A DNA stretch of 62,700 nt, taken from positions 1 through 62,700 of the forward strand of contig NZ_CACSJJ010000028.1 in NCBI RefSeq assembly GCF_902706295.1, in the 5' to 3' direction. Shown here piece after piece: positions 54,941 through 62,652 of this stretch. This DNA comes from Arthrobacter sp. 18067 (GTDB lineage Bacteria > Actinomycetota > Actinomycetes > Actinomycetales > Micrococcaceae). A program made the translations under genes and the position numbers. The notes under the pieces were generated by a model. It was given only the letters and a program-made list of their open reading frames with translations. It was not told the origin of the DNA and did not search any database. Every line of letters starts with the position of its first letter. The stretch's first letter is position 1.

Positions 54941-55830
54941 GACAATGCCTTTCGTTCCAGGAGCCGGACGGCTGCATCGGAGAGGAGGCCCAGGACGCCA
55001 TAAACCGCAAGGCCCAGGACGATGATGTTGGTTTGGCCGTAGGTGCGGGCGAGCTCCATCATGTAGCCGATGCCACTGGTGGAGTTGATCTGTTCCACCA
55101 CCACCAATGAGACCCAGGCACCCGTGACGGCGAAACGGAGCCCCAGGAAGAATCCCGGCAACGCTCCCGGCAGTACCACGCGGCGTAGGAACCCTGCCCG
55201 GCTGAGGCCAAGGGATTGTGCAAGCTCCACGTACCGAAGGTCGATGCCCCGCAAACCGGCATGTGTTTGTAGGTAGATGGGGACGAACACGCCCAGGGTG
55301 ATGGTGAGGACCTTCATGGTTTCGTCGATGCCGAACCAGAGGATCAGGAGCGGGATCAGGGCGAGGCCGGGAATGGCGCGTTTGATTTGTACAGGACCAT
55401 CGATCAGGGATTCGCCCACGCGGCTCAGCCCCGACAGCACCGCAAGCACGGCACCCACCACGATGCCGAAGAACAGCCCCAAGCCGGCGCGCTGGGCCGA
55501 GATCGCCAGGTTCTCCTGCAGCCGTCCGTCGGCGATCAACTCGCCCGCCGTGGACACCACGGTCCACGGCTCGGACAGGATCCGGGGATCCAAGAGGCCT
55601 GTCGCGGAGGCAACCACCCACAACAGGATCAGTGCGGCAGGGCCCACCACACCGGCAAAACGGCGACGCTTCCCAGGTCCCAGGCGACGGCTCGTCGGGC
55701 GGACATCGGGACGGCTGGTTAAAGCCGGGTCGAGATGAGGTTCGACGACGACACCCTGGTGAGTGCCGGCGTCGCCCTTTGGCCGGGGAGCGGCGATGGT
55801 GGCCGACCGCCGTGCAGCAGTGGTGGTCAT
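54916..55830 (-). CDS. ssuC: ABC transporter permease, sulfonate/taurine type
   Basis: A 304-aa membrane permease with about six helices after a ~45-residue cytoplasmic N-terminus. The ATPase-contact loop is DLRYVELAQSLGLSRAGFLRRVVLPGALPG, the EAA motif of the SsuC/TauC family. The C-terminal VVEQINSTSGIGYMMELA is also typical. Its ATG lies two bases after the stop of the binding-protein gene, and its end overlaps the ATPase gene, so the three form a coupled importer set. Confidence 0.88.
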   Translation of the reverse strand: MTTTAARRSATIAAPRPKGDAGTHQGVVVEPHLDPALTSRPDVRPTSRRLGPGKRRRFAGVVGPAALILLWVVASATGLLDPRILSEPWTVVSTAGELIADGRLQENLAISAQRAGLGLFFGIVVGAVLAVLSGLSRVGESLIDGPVQIKRAIPGLALIPLLILWFGIDETMKVLTITLGVFVPIYLQTHAGLRGIDLRYVELAQSLGLSRAGFLRRVVLPGALPGFFLGLRFAVTGAWVSLVVVEQINSTSGIGYMMELARTYGQTNIIVLGLAVYGVLGLLSDAAVRLLERKALSWQRTLAG

Positions 55831-55832
55831 GG

Positions 55833-56942
55833 CTAGGCTCCCTTCCCTGCCGCGGCGTACGCCGTGCCGCCGATGGCCTCAAAGCGGAGGTCATACAGCT
55901 TGGCGGCGTCCAGCTTTGGTTTCTTCTGCTCCCTTGAGAGGAGGTCGATGGTCTGCTGGTGCCGGGCAATCGCGTCGGTCCACGTCGTCGGAAGGTCGCG
56001 CTCGCCGGCGGCATCGATCAGGTATTGTCCATCCTCGGCGGAGAGTCCTTGGTTCTTGATGTAGTAGCCCTCCAGCCATTCCTTGGGATGGTCCTGGATC
56101 CATCGCTGGGCTTGGCCCCAAAGCTCGACGTATTCCGCCAGCGCGGCCGCTTTGGCCGGGTCGTCCAGCACTTTCGCCGGAGCGTAGAGGTGCCCGGGGT
56201 CATCCCGAAGGCCATGCCGGAGCGTGGTTCCGCCGTCGGGGCCATACTTGGCCAGATACCGCTTGATCTGGACACCACCGAGCGGGGCGGCATCCACCTG
56301 CTTGCTGGAGAGGGCCGTGGAGTAGGTGTCCCCGGTGCTGGGTAGTTCCACCAGCTTCACGTCGCTCTGCTGGAGTCCTGCCTTTTCGAGGATCCGCAGC
56401 ACCAGGGCACCCTGCGCCTGGCCGGGGCTGTACGCGATCTTCTTGCCACGCAGGCCTTGAAGGTCGGTGATGCCGGCGTCCGGGGCGACGCCCAGTTCGT
56501 ACAGCGGGTGGTTCACAGCGTCCTGACGGTAGACGCTGGCGACGATACGGACATCCAATCCGGTCCACGTGGCATGGATCGGGGGGATGTCGGCCACTGA
56601 GCCCACGTCCAGGGCGTTGGCCCGGAACGCTTCGGTGGTGGCGGGGCCGCCGGAGATGTTGGCGAATTTCACCGGGAAACTGAGCTTCTTGTCCAGTCCG
56701 GAGAGTTCCAGCGCTACCTGCACCGTGGGGTCGCCGACCACCAGGGTGGTGCCATCGGGGACACTGGTTGCCAACGGCGCAGTGACTTGGGCGGCCTGCG
56801 TGGCTTCGCCGCCCGCGGTGGCTGCTCCGCCGCAGGCAGTGAGCAGTCCGAGGGCCGGAATTGCGAGAAGGGCGCCGAGGAAGTGTCGGCGGTTTGGCGC
56901 GGTTTTGGGGAGATTTTGGGCGCGAAGGGACGCGGGGGACAT
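55833..56942 (-). CDS. ssuA: ABC transporter substrate-binding lipoprotein, sulfonate/taurine type
   Basis: A ~369-aa periplasmic-type binding protein attached as a lipoprotein: RRHFLGALLAIPALGLLTAC has a twin-Arg-flanked hydrophobic stretch and the lipobox LTAC with Cys37. The mature part shows the SsuA/TauA fold marks: VVGDPTVQVALELSG, NISGGPATTEAFRANALDVGSVADIPP and the KIAYSPGQAQGALVLRILEK segment. I start at the ATG giving MSPASLRAQN, with AAAGG upstream; the frame stays open for 115 codons further upstream but this reads as leader RNA. It is the first gene of a five-gene operon after a Cys-Cys leader peptide. The ligand is inferred as an organosulfur compound. Confidence 0.88.
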   Translation of the reverse strand: MSPASLRAQNLPKTAPNRRHFLGALLAIPALGLLTACGGAATAGGEATQAAQVTAPLATSVPDGTTLVVGDPTVQVALELSGLDKKLSFPVKFANISGGPATTEAFRANALDVGSVADIPPIHATWTGLDVRIVASVYRQDAVNHPLYELGVAPDAGITDLQGLRGKKIAYSPGQAQGALVLRILEKAGLQQSDVKLVELPSTGDTYSTALSSKQVDAAPLGGVQIKRYLAKYGPDGGTTLRHGLRDDPGHLYAPAKVLDDPAKAAALAEYVELWGQAQRWIQDHPKEWLEGYYIKNQGLSAEDGQYLIDAAGERDLPTTWTDAIARHQQTIDLLSREQKKPKLDAAKLYDLRFEAIGGTAYAAAGKGA

Positions 56943-57019
56943 GTAAAGCCTTTCAGGTGCGTGAGTGTTCGCTGGTGGCCCGGAGCCAAGGGCATCCACG
57001 GGGCAGCGGTGTAGATCGC

Positions 57020-57091
57020 TTAGTTCTGAAGGCGGGGCGGACAGCAGGAGTGAGCCTGCGTGACGCGTGCACGGGGATCGGTCTGGGGCAT
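57020..57091 (-). CDS. Cys-Cys leader peptide of the sulfonate operon (23 aa)
   Basis: A short gene with an excellent ribosome site (GGAGGAACG directly before ATG) encodes 23 residues ending QAHSCCPPRLQN and then TAA. Adjacent Cys codons (TGC TGT) near the end are the hallmark of cysteine-responsive attenuator peptides known from mycobacteria and related actinobacteria: when charged Cys-tRNA is scarce, the ribosome stalls and downstream genes are expressed. The stop is 77 bases before ssuA, and the downstream operon looks like sulfur scavenging, which fits exactly. The leader lies in a different frame from ssuA. No transcription evidence is available here. Confidence 0.72.
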   Translation of the reverse strand: MPQTDPRARVTQAHSCCPPRLQN

Positions 57092-57389
57092 CGTTCCTCC
57101 ATTTCTGTATCCACGGGTTTTTGCGGCGGTGGCATGTGCCGTGTGGCAACTCAAGCACGCCCGCGACGCCCTGCGCCAGCGTTCCGACATGTGCCCGCAA
57201 CAGCACGAAACCGGGGTTCACCCCAAGCAACGGAACTCCATCGGACGCCACGGGAGGCAACACAAAAGCAGCCCGCCGGTTGTCCATCTGATCAACGGAA
57301 CGCGCTCAACCGCCGTCGTGCGCTCCGAACGTGACTGATAGTTCCATCACGGAAAGGGGCTTTTGGCACGGTGCGCAGGTGCGCCGCGA

Positions 57390-57402
57390 CTACCATTGGT
57401 AG
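57390..57402 (+). promoter_or_regulatory. Palindrome and -10 directly before the GNAT start
   Basis: CTACCA-T-TGGTAG is a perfect 6-bp inverted repeat ending at the base before GTG. It contains TACCAT, six bases before the start codon, so the promoter is likely leaderless and the palindrome would overlap both -10 and the transcription start. Confidence 0.45.
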
Positions 57403-57915
57403 GTGCTTTCGCCGATTACCGTCCGTCCCGCCCTGCCCGAAGACTACGACGCCGTTGCCCGCATTACGCAGGAGTCCTACGTCACCGCGGGGTACTACGG
57501 CGACGCCGACCACCCGTACCTGCAGAAGCTCCAGGACGTGGCCGGCCGCGCGGAGCACGCTGAGATCCTGGTGGCGGAGCGCAACGGCGAAGTCATCGGA
57601 TCTGTGACGGCAGCTCCTGCCGGTGGCGGCTTCTCGGACATTGGCCTCGAGGACGAGCTGGAACTCCGTACCCTGGTGGTGGATCCGGCAGTCCAGCGCT
57701 CCGGCGCGGGCCGTGCGTTGGTGCAGGCCGTCGTCGACCAAGCCAGGGCCATGGACGGCATCAAGGCCGTCTCCCTGACCACTGGCGCAACGTGGGAAAG
57801 CGCCAACGCCCTGTACGCACGTACCGGCTTTGACCGCGCGCCACACCGCGACTGGTTTGTCCCCGGCACCGACATAAAGCTGTTCGTTTACCGGCTGGAC
57901 CTCCCGCAGTCATAA
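57403..57915 (+). CDS. GNAT-family N-acetyltransferase
   Basis: A 170-aa acetyl-CoA-dependent transferase. The fold starts at ITVRPALPEDYDAVARI; the acetyl-CoA loop is LVVDPAVQRSGAGRALVQ (about residues 90-107, Q/RxxGxG/A form), and the C-terminal part has TGATWESANALYARTGFDRAPHRDW. A small aminoacyl or drug-type amine is a plausible substrate but cannot be decided. It begins with GTG, has no Shine-Dalgarno and is probably leaderless. It is divergent from the sulfonate operon and 57 bp upstream of a RidA gene. Confidence 0.85.
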   Translation: MLSPITVRPALPEDYDAVARITQESYVTAGYYGDADHPYLQKLQDVAGRAEHAEILVAERNGEVIGSVTAAPAGGGFSDIGLEDELELRTLVVDPAVQRSGAGRALVQAVVDQARAMDGIKAVSLTTGATWESANALYARTGFDRAPHRDWFVPGTDIKLFVYRLDLPQS

Positions 57916-57972
57916 AGTTTCCTTCGTAAACGCCGGTCACCGGGCCGGGCAAAGCGACAGGAAAGGCGCGGC

Positions 57973-58353
57973 ATGCGCAAGACATTCGGCACGGGTTCGG
58001 TCTGGGAACAGACCCTTGGCTACTCCCGCGCAGTCCAGGTGGACAACACGCTCTTCATTTCCGCCACGGCAGCCAGCGGCCCCGATGGAATTGTTGGCGA
58101 CGATTTCTACTCGCAGACCAAGTACATCCTCGAGAAGCTCGGCGCCGTCTTGGAGGAAGCCGGCTTCTCCTATGAAGACGTGGTTCAGTCCAAGCTGTAC
58201 CTGACGGACATCAGCAAGTGGGAAGACGCCGGCCGTGCGCACGGCGAGGTCTTCGGCGAGATCCGTCCGACGCTCGCCCTGGTGCACGTCCTGCCGTTCC
58301 TCGACCCGGAAATGCTCGTCGAGATCGAGCTGGTGGCGCAGAAGTCCGCGTAG
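57973..58353 (+). CDS. RidA-family (YjgF/YER057c/UK114) protein
   Basis: A 126-aa small trimeric-type protein. RidA enzymes hydrolyse reactive enamines/imines made by PLP enzymes. The substrate-binding arginine is present as Arg98 in GEIRPTLALVHV, and VDNTLFISATAA and YEDVVQSKLYLTDISKW are family segments. The RPT instead of the canonical RPAR suggests one of the other Rid subfamilies rather than archetypal RidA. GGAAAGG lies about six bases before the ATG. It follows the GNAT gene by 57 bp on the same strand. Confidence 0.87.
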   Translation: MRKTFGTGSVWEQTLGYSRAVQVDNTLFISATAASGPDGIVGDDFYSQTKYILEKLGAVLEEAGFSYEDVVQSKLYLTDISKWEDAGRAHGEVFGEIRPTLALVHVLPFLDPEMLVEIELVAQKSA

Positions 58354-58356
58354 CGC

Positions 58357-58424
58357 ACCCAACTGAGTCGCATTTGTGCGCGTTATGAGCCCTCAAAACG
58401 CGGACAAATGCGACCTGCTTGGGT
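58357..58424. terminator. Convergent terminator between RidA and the response regulator
   Basis: A long interrupted inverted repeat: arms 58357-58384 and 58397-58424 both carry ACCCAA-type ends, GTCGCATTTGT and CGCGTT or their complements, with a few mismatches and a 12-nt loop. It sits between convergent genes and touches the stop codon of the response regulator. Confidence 0.65.
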
Positions 58425-59083
58425 CAGCCCGGGATGCCGTAGCGGTGTTCCGGGCGGCCCGTGCTTCCGTACCGCAGTTGGATCTCGACGGCGGCATCGT
58501 CCGCGAGCGAGGACAGGTACCTTTGCGCCGTGGCGCGGGAAACACCCACCCTCTCCGCGACTTCGGCGGCGGAGTACTGCTCACCGGGAAGCAAGGATTC
58601 CAGGACCGCCGCTTCCGTTGCCGACCGTGGTTTGGCGGAGGGGGTGACGTCGCCTGGAATCAAGGAGCGCTTGGCGCGTTCAATGGTTGTCTGGTCCACG
58701 GCGGTTTGCTGTCCGAGGATCCGGCGATATCGCGCATAAGACCTCAGCTGCTGGGACAAGGACTCGGCAGTGAAGGGCTTGAGCATGTACCCCAGGGCAC
58801 CGCGGCGCAGGGCCACCTTGATGGATTGCGCGTCCGAGGCGGCAGTGAGCATCACGGCGTCGACGTCCAGCTGGCCCAGCAGGTCCAAGCCCGAACCATC
58901 CGGCAAATACACATCCAGCAGCACCAGGTCCGGGCGAAGGCTGTGGATCGCCTGCAGCGCTTGGGATACCGATCCTGCCGGTGCCAGGGCCATGAAACCC
59001 GCCACGGAATCCACATAAGCGGCGTGGAGCCTTGCGACGTGGAAGTCGTCATCCACGATCAACACCCTCAAGTCCTCAGCCAC
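58424..59083 (-). CDS. CitB/DcuR-type response regulator
   Basis: A 219-aa two-component regulator. The receiver domain (1-~125) has the acidic pocket VDDD (10-13) and the phosphoacceptor Asp57 in LVLLDVYLPDG; the conserved Thr and Lys follow in VMLTAAS and YMLKPF. The C-terminal helix-turn-helix (AAEVAERVGVSRATAQRYLSSL) is the CitB/DpiA winged-helix type. It overlaps the sensor kinase gene by eight bases. With the citrate transporter divergent from the kinase gene, it should activate that transporter in response to citrate or a similar tricarboxylate. Confidence 0.9.
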   Translation of the reverse strand: MAEDLRVLIVDDDFHVARLHAAYVDSVAGFMALAPAGSVSQALQAIHSLRPDLVLLDVYLPDGSGLDLLGQLDVDAVMLTAASDAQSIKVALRRGALGYMLKPFTAESLSQQLRSYARYRRILGQQTAVDQTTIERAKRSLIPGDVTPSAKPRSATEAAVLESLLPGEQYSAAEVAERVGVSRATAQRYLSSLADDAAVEIQLRYGSTGRPEHRYGIPG

Positions 59084-60812
59084 TGCTGTCCTCCCTCAAC
59101 GTTGAGTTCGTACCGGCATCCATCGCGCCGGCCGAATCCATGACCCCAGGGATGGTGGCCATGAATACGGCGCCCGGACCGCCAGCGGTGCCGGATTCCA
59201 GTACGCGCACATCTCCGCCACGTCGCCGCGCAAGCTGCCGCACCAAAGCCAGTCCCAAACCTTGTCCAGCCCCCGAGCGTACCGGTTGTTCCGCCTTCGT
59301 AAATCCCTCGGCGAAGACTTCCTCGGGTTCCAGGCTCCCCAAACCGTCGCCCGAGTCGCCCACCACGATGTGCAGGGTGCCGCCGTCCTGGACGCCCTGT
59401 TCAGTGAAGTCGTCCAGCACCTCGACTTCCACCCACCGTTCCGTGGCGGAACCGGCGACGGCGGCACTCACCGCGTTGTCGATCAGGTTCCCGAGCACCG
59501 TGGTCACGTCCTGTGGATCGGCAACGTGTCCGCGGACCAGTGTCTCAGGCCCGATGCGCAGGGTAACGCCGCGCTCGGAGGCCTCCACGCCCTTGGCTCC
59601 AATGAATGCCTGTAAATAGGCGTCCTGGAGGAGTTCAGCCTGCTCAACGGGGAACTTCAACGGTCCCGTAGCGGAGATCCGGGCCAGATACTCCTTGGCG
59701 GAGTCGTGCTGGCCGATGCTCATGAAGCCGGCGATGGTGTGGAGTTGATTGGCGAACTCGTGCCGCTGCGCACGCAAGGCAGTGGACATGGTTCCCACGG
59801 CGTCGAGCTGGCGGGTGAGCTGCTGCAATTCGGTGCGGTCACGGAGCATGACCACCCAGCCAAGATCCTCCTTGCGGTGCCAGGCCTTGCGCGCGCTGGC
59901 CACCAGAACGCGTCCGCCTGCAACGATCTCCACGGCCTCTGCATCGCGGGCCGCCGGCTGGGTGAGCTGTTTGAGTTGCTCGGGAACAGCAGCGGAGGCC
60001 CAGTCCTGCCCCGTGGAATCGGGCATGTCCAGGAGCCGGGCTGCTGCGGCGTTGAATACCGAGATCCGTCCGTCTGCCGCGATGCCGATAACTCCGTCAT
60101 CCACGCCCTGGAGCACGGCTACTTGGTCGTGGACCAGCGTGCTGATTTCCTCGGGTTCCAAGCCCAGAGTGAGGCGTTGCAGGCGGTGGCGAAGCAGGAA
60201 CGAGGCCAGCACGCCTGCCAGGAGTGCGCCGCCCGCGGTCAGGGCAATGGGCACAATGTCGCGCGCCAGGCTGTTGCTCAGCGACTCCACGGAATAGCCA
60301 ACACTGACTTCGCCAACAATCACCCCTGAGCTCCCTGGGGCGTAGACCGGCACTTTCGCCCCGGCAGACGGCCCCAGCGTGCCCGTATTGCGCGTTGTGA
60401 TTTCTTCACCGCCCAGTGCCACGGACGGGTCGGTACTGACCCGTTCACCAAGCCGTGCCGTTTCGGGGTGGGCCAGCCGCAGGCCGGTTTCGTCGGTGAT
60501 GACCACGAACAAGGCGCCAGTACGAACCCGGACGGCTTCGGCCGCCGCCTGCAAAGGACCGGCGGCGAGGACTTCCGGGGGAGGCGTTCCCTGTTCCTTG
60601 CTGATCTCCTGGACGCCGGCCCGGATATCCGGATCCGCGGCAACCGTCCTGGCCAGGGTGAGTGCTTGGTTCTCGGCTTCCGTGCCGATCCGTTCGTAGA
60701 CCAGCCAGCCGTGGACAGCACCGCTGAGCAGAACCACCAGCAAGACAACTCCCAATTGGAGGAGAAGTGTTTGGGTGGAGAAACGCATACCAACCCTGCT
60801 GAATCGCGGCAC
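59076..60812 (-). CDS. CitA/DcuS-type sensor histidine kinase
   Basis: A ~578-aa membrane kinase. One helix (~18-40), an extracytoplasmic PDC/CitA-type ligand domain (~45-180, with TARLGERVSTDP and GPSAGAKVPVYAPG), a second helix (~185-205), a cytoplasmic PAS domain with VLQGVDDGVIGIAADGRISVFNAAAARLL, then the H-box QRHEFANQLHTIAGFM with phosphorylated His351 and the ATP domain with GNLIDNAVSAA and GDSGDGLG. HEFANQLH is the CitA/DcuS hallmark. I start at a GTG (giving MPRFSRVGMRFSTQ) because AAAGGAG lies five bases before it; an ATG eight codons later is possible. The ligand is probably citrate. Confidence 0.9.
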   Translation of the reverse strand: MPRFSRVGMRFSTQTLLLQLGVVLLVVLLSGAVHGWLVYERIGTEAENQALTLARTVAADPDIRAGVQEISKEQGTPPPEVLAAGPLQAAAEAVRVRTGALFVVITDETGLRLAHPETARLGERVSTDPSVALGGEEITTRNTGTLGPSAGAKVPVYAPGSSGVIVGEVSVGYSVESLSNSLARDIVPIALTAGGALLAGVLASFLLRHRLQRLTLGLEPEEISTLVHDQVAVLQGVDDGVIGIAADGRISVFNAAAARLLDMPDSTGQDWASAAVPEQLKQLTQPAARDAEAVEIVAGGRVLVASARKAWHRKEDLGWVVMLRDRTELQQLTRQLDAVGTMSTALRAQRHEFANQLHTIAGFMSIGQHDSAKEYLARISATGPLKFPVEQAELLQDAYLQAFIGAKGVEASERGVTLRIGPETLVRGHVADPQDVTTVLGNLIDNAVSAAVAGSATERWVEVEVLDDFTEQGVQDGGTLHIVVGDSGDGLGSLEPEEVFAEGFTKAEQPVRSGAGQGLGLALVRQLARRRGGDVRVLESGTAGGPGAVFMATIPGVMDSAGAMDAGTNSTLREDSSG

Positions 60813-60986
60813 CCTCGCTCCTTTCCTCCAGCTCCATTGAAGCACTGAGCACAATGCGCAAAACGTTCGCAACGAGCAGTATTCCCAACAATTCCCGGAA
60901 ACCCCGGCCAGTGACGGGCGCCACCATATCGTCTGTAGTGCGCATCACACCGACGTGGCGCCATTCACAGTAGTAAGGAGCCGGCC
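60813..60986. promoter_or_regulatory. Divergent promoter region of the citrate sensor and transporter genes
   Basis: About 175 bp containing the start regions of the kinase (minus) and the transporter (plus). AAGGAG at 60975-60980 serves the transporter. I see no clear palindrome to assign as the CitB site. Confidence 0.4.
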
Positions 60987-62483
60987 GTGCTGGTTTTGCT
61001 TGGATTCGCAATGATTGCGGTATTCATGGTCCTGATCATGACCAAAAAATTGACGCCCGTCCTGGCGCTGATCATCGTTCCCACCGTCTTCGGCTTGTTT
61101 GCCGGGGCGGGCCTCGGCATCGGCGACATGGTGATGGACTCGATGAAGTCCATGACATCCACGGCCGCGCTCCTCATGTTCGCCATCATCTACTTCGGCC
61201 TGATGATCGACGTCGGACTCTTCGACCCCCTGGTGAAGTTCATCCTGCGCAAGTTGGGCAACGACCCCGCCAAGGTTGTCCTCGGCACCGCGATCCTCGC
61301 CGCAGCAGTCTCCCTGGACGGCGACGGCTCCACCACTTTCATCCTCACTACTGCTGCGATGCTCCCCGTCTACCTGCGGCTCAAGATGAGCCCCGTGGTC
61401 CTTACGTGCGTCGCCGGCCTCGCCAACGGCACCATGAACATCCTGCCGTGGGGCGGTCCCACGGCCCGCGCAGCCACCGCGCTGCACCTGGACGTCAACG
61501 ATGTCTTCGTCCCCATGGTCCCCTCGCTCATCGTTGGCCTCATCGTTGTGTTGGTCTTCGCATGGCTGCTCGGGCTGCAGGAACGCAATCGCCTCCGCAC
61601 CACCGCCCCTGAGATCTGGGGCGACGTCGCCGATCCTTCGGAAGCGTTCGACGGCGGCACTGGCCGCGGCGGTTCTGTCGCCGCCGGTTCGGGCTCAGGT
61701 AAGGGCCTCTTCGGTTTTGCTCGCAACAGCTCCACCACCCCGGCAGGCAAGCCGGGCACCGGCGGAGGCTCCGGCGTCGCGGTCCTCGAAGACCCGGCCA
61801 CCTTGGTGGACGACCACGACACCGCCATGGCGGACACTGCACTTGACCCCAACCGCAAGACCCTCCGGCCCAAGCTGTTCTGGTTCAACCTTGGCCTGAC
61901 AGTCGCCGTCATGGTGGTCCTGGTAGCCAACATCGTTCCGCTGCCGTTCGTGTTCATGGTCGGTTCCGCTATCGCCCTGCTGGTCAACTTCCCCAAGGTC
62001 AAGGATCAGGGGGCCCAGCTGATCGCGCACGCACCCTCGATTGTCGCCGTCGTCAGCATGGTCATGGCCGCCGCAGTCCTCACCGGTGTCCTCAACGGCA
62101 CCGGCATGGTCAAGGCAATGTCCGAGTGGCTGGTCCAGATCATCCCAGCCGACATGGGTCCGTTCATGGCGGTCATCACCGGCCTGCTCAGCATCCCGAT
62201 GACCTTCTTCATGAGCAACGACGCCTTCTACTTCGGAGTCCTTCCGGTGCTCTCCGAAACCGCAGCGCACTATGGCGTAGATGCCGTGGATATGGCCCGC
62301 GCCTCCATCACCGGGCAGCCCTTCCACCTGCAGAGCCCCCTGGTTCCAGCGATCCTCTTGTTGGTATCCCTCGCCAAGGTAGACCTGGGCGACCACCACA
62401 AGAAGGTCCTCTGGCGCACGGCCGTGATCTCGATCGTGATGCTGGCAGTGGGCGTCCTGACCGGAGCCATCGGCATCGGCTGA
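60987..62483 (+). CDS. CitMHS-family citrate:metal/H+ symporter
   Basis: A 498-aa transporter that takes up citrate complexed with a divalent metal such as Mg or Ca, with protons. About eleven helices are visible; conserved family stretches are LLMFAIIYFGLMIDVGLFDPL, SLDGDGSTTFILTTAAMLPVY and NILPWGGPTARAATAL in the first half and STLP-like MTFFMSNDAFYFGVLPVL with FHLQSPLVPAILLL in the second. The central cytoplasmic loop is extended by about 70 Gly/Ser/Ala-rich residues (around GSGSGKGLFGFARN). GTG start with AAGGAG six bases upstream. Divergent from a CitA/CitB-type system that probably controls it. Confidence 0.9.
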   Translation: MLVLLGFAMIAVFMVLIMTKKLTPVLALIIVPTVFGLFAGAGLGIGDMVMDSMKSMTSTAALLMFAIIYFGLMIDVGLFDPLVKFILRKLGNDPAKVVLGTAILAAAVSLDGDGSTTFILTTAAMLPVYLRLKMSPVVLTCVAGLANGTMNILPWGGPTARAATALHLDVNDVFVPMVPSLIVGLIVVLVFAWLLGLQERNRLRTTAPEIWGDVADPSEAFDGGTGRGGSVAAGSGSGKGLFGFARNSSTTPAGKPGTGGGSGVAVLEDPATLVDDHDTAMADTALDPNRKTLRPKLFWFNLGLTVAVMVVLVANIVPLPFVFMVGSAIALLVNFPKVKDQGAQLIAHAPSIVAVVSMVMAAAVLTGVLNGTGMVKAMSEWLVQIIPADMGPFMAVITGLLSIPMTFFMSNDAFYFGVLPVLSETAAHYGVDAVDMARASITGQPFHLQSPLVPAILLLVSLAKVDLGDHHKKVLWRTAVISIVMLAVGVLTGAIGIG

Positions 62484-62545
62484 CCTGCCGGGCAACACCC
62501 CAACCCGGGTGCGCCGAAACGCAATCCGGTCCAAGCATCCTCCCG

Positions 62546-62567
62546 GGGCGGCCTGAAATGGCCGCCC
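62546..62567 (+). terminator. GC-rich hairpin after the citrate transporter
   Basis: GGGCGGCC (62546-62553) and GGCCGCCC (62560-62567) form a perfect 8-bp stem with loop TGAAAT, about 60 bp beyond the transporter's stop. No T-tract follows; a second, larger palindrome lies just downstream. Confidence 0.5.
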
Positions 62568-62573
62568 TCCGGT

Positions 62574-62652
62574 GCAAAAGGACCCAGACACCCTCTGCGT
62601 GCTGCTCCTTCGTCGCTTTGACGCACGCTTCCGGATGCCTGGGTCCTTTTGC
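62574..62652. repeat. Long imperfect palindrome, copy 2 of the GCGTGCTG...GACGCACG element
   Basis: GCAAAAGGACCCA (62574-62586) pairs with TGGGTCCTTTTGC (62640-62652). Inside is the same 50-nt core as at 10073-10122 (46 of 50 identical), including CCTTCGTCGCTTTGACGCAC. The outer arms are unrelated to copy 1 in sequence yet also pair, so only the inner element is repeated. With its TCCTTTTGC end it can act as a terminator. Confidence 0.7.

Larger units (their letters stand above)
56943..57402. promoter_or_regulatory. 460-bp region: leader of the sulfonate operon and divergent promoters
   Basis: Holds the 23-codon Cys leader gene (57020-57091), a 77-bp segment from its stop to ssuA in which an attenuation structure could form, and the divergent start region of the GNAT gene with its palindrome. 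On the minus strand upstream of the leader a TGCC-ACAC-GGCA inverted repeat is seen at ~57141-57152. I could not place a convincing promoter for the operon and see no longer protein gene. Confidence 0.5.

Noticed and set aside
54941..56014. N-terminal extension of the ABC ATPase by ~360 residues
   Set aside because: The frame stays open through the permease gene but is Arg/Pro/Ser-rich and lacks similarity to ATPases; the GTG at 54940 gives a normal-length protein.
57001..57130. SAM or other riboswitch before ssuA
   Set aside because: I could not match conserved riboswitch cores; the Cys-Cys leader peptide explains the region better. A covariance-model search would settle it.
56943..57287. 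N-terminal extension of the binding lipoprotein by 115 residues
   Set aside because: It would put residues before the signal peptide and bury the lipobox; the region instead holds the leader peptide in another frame.
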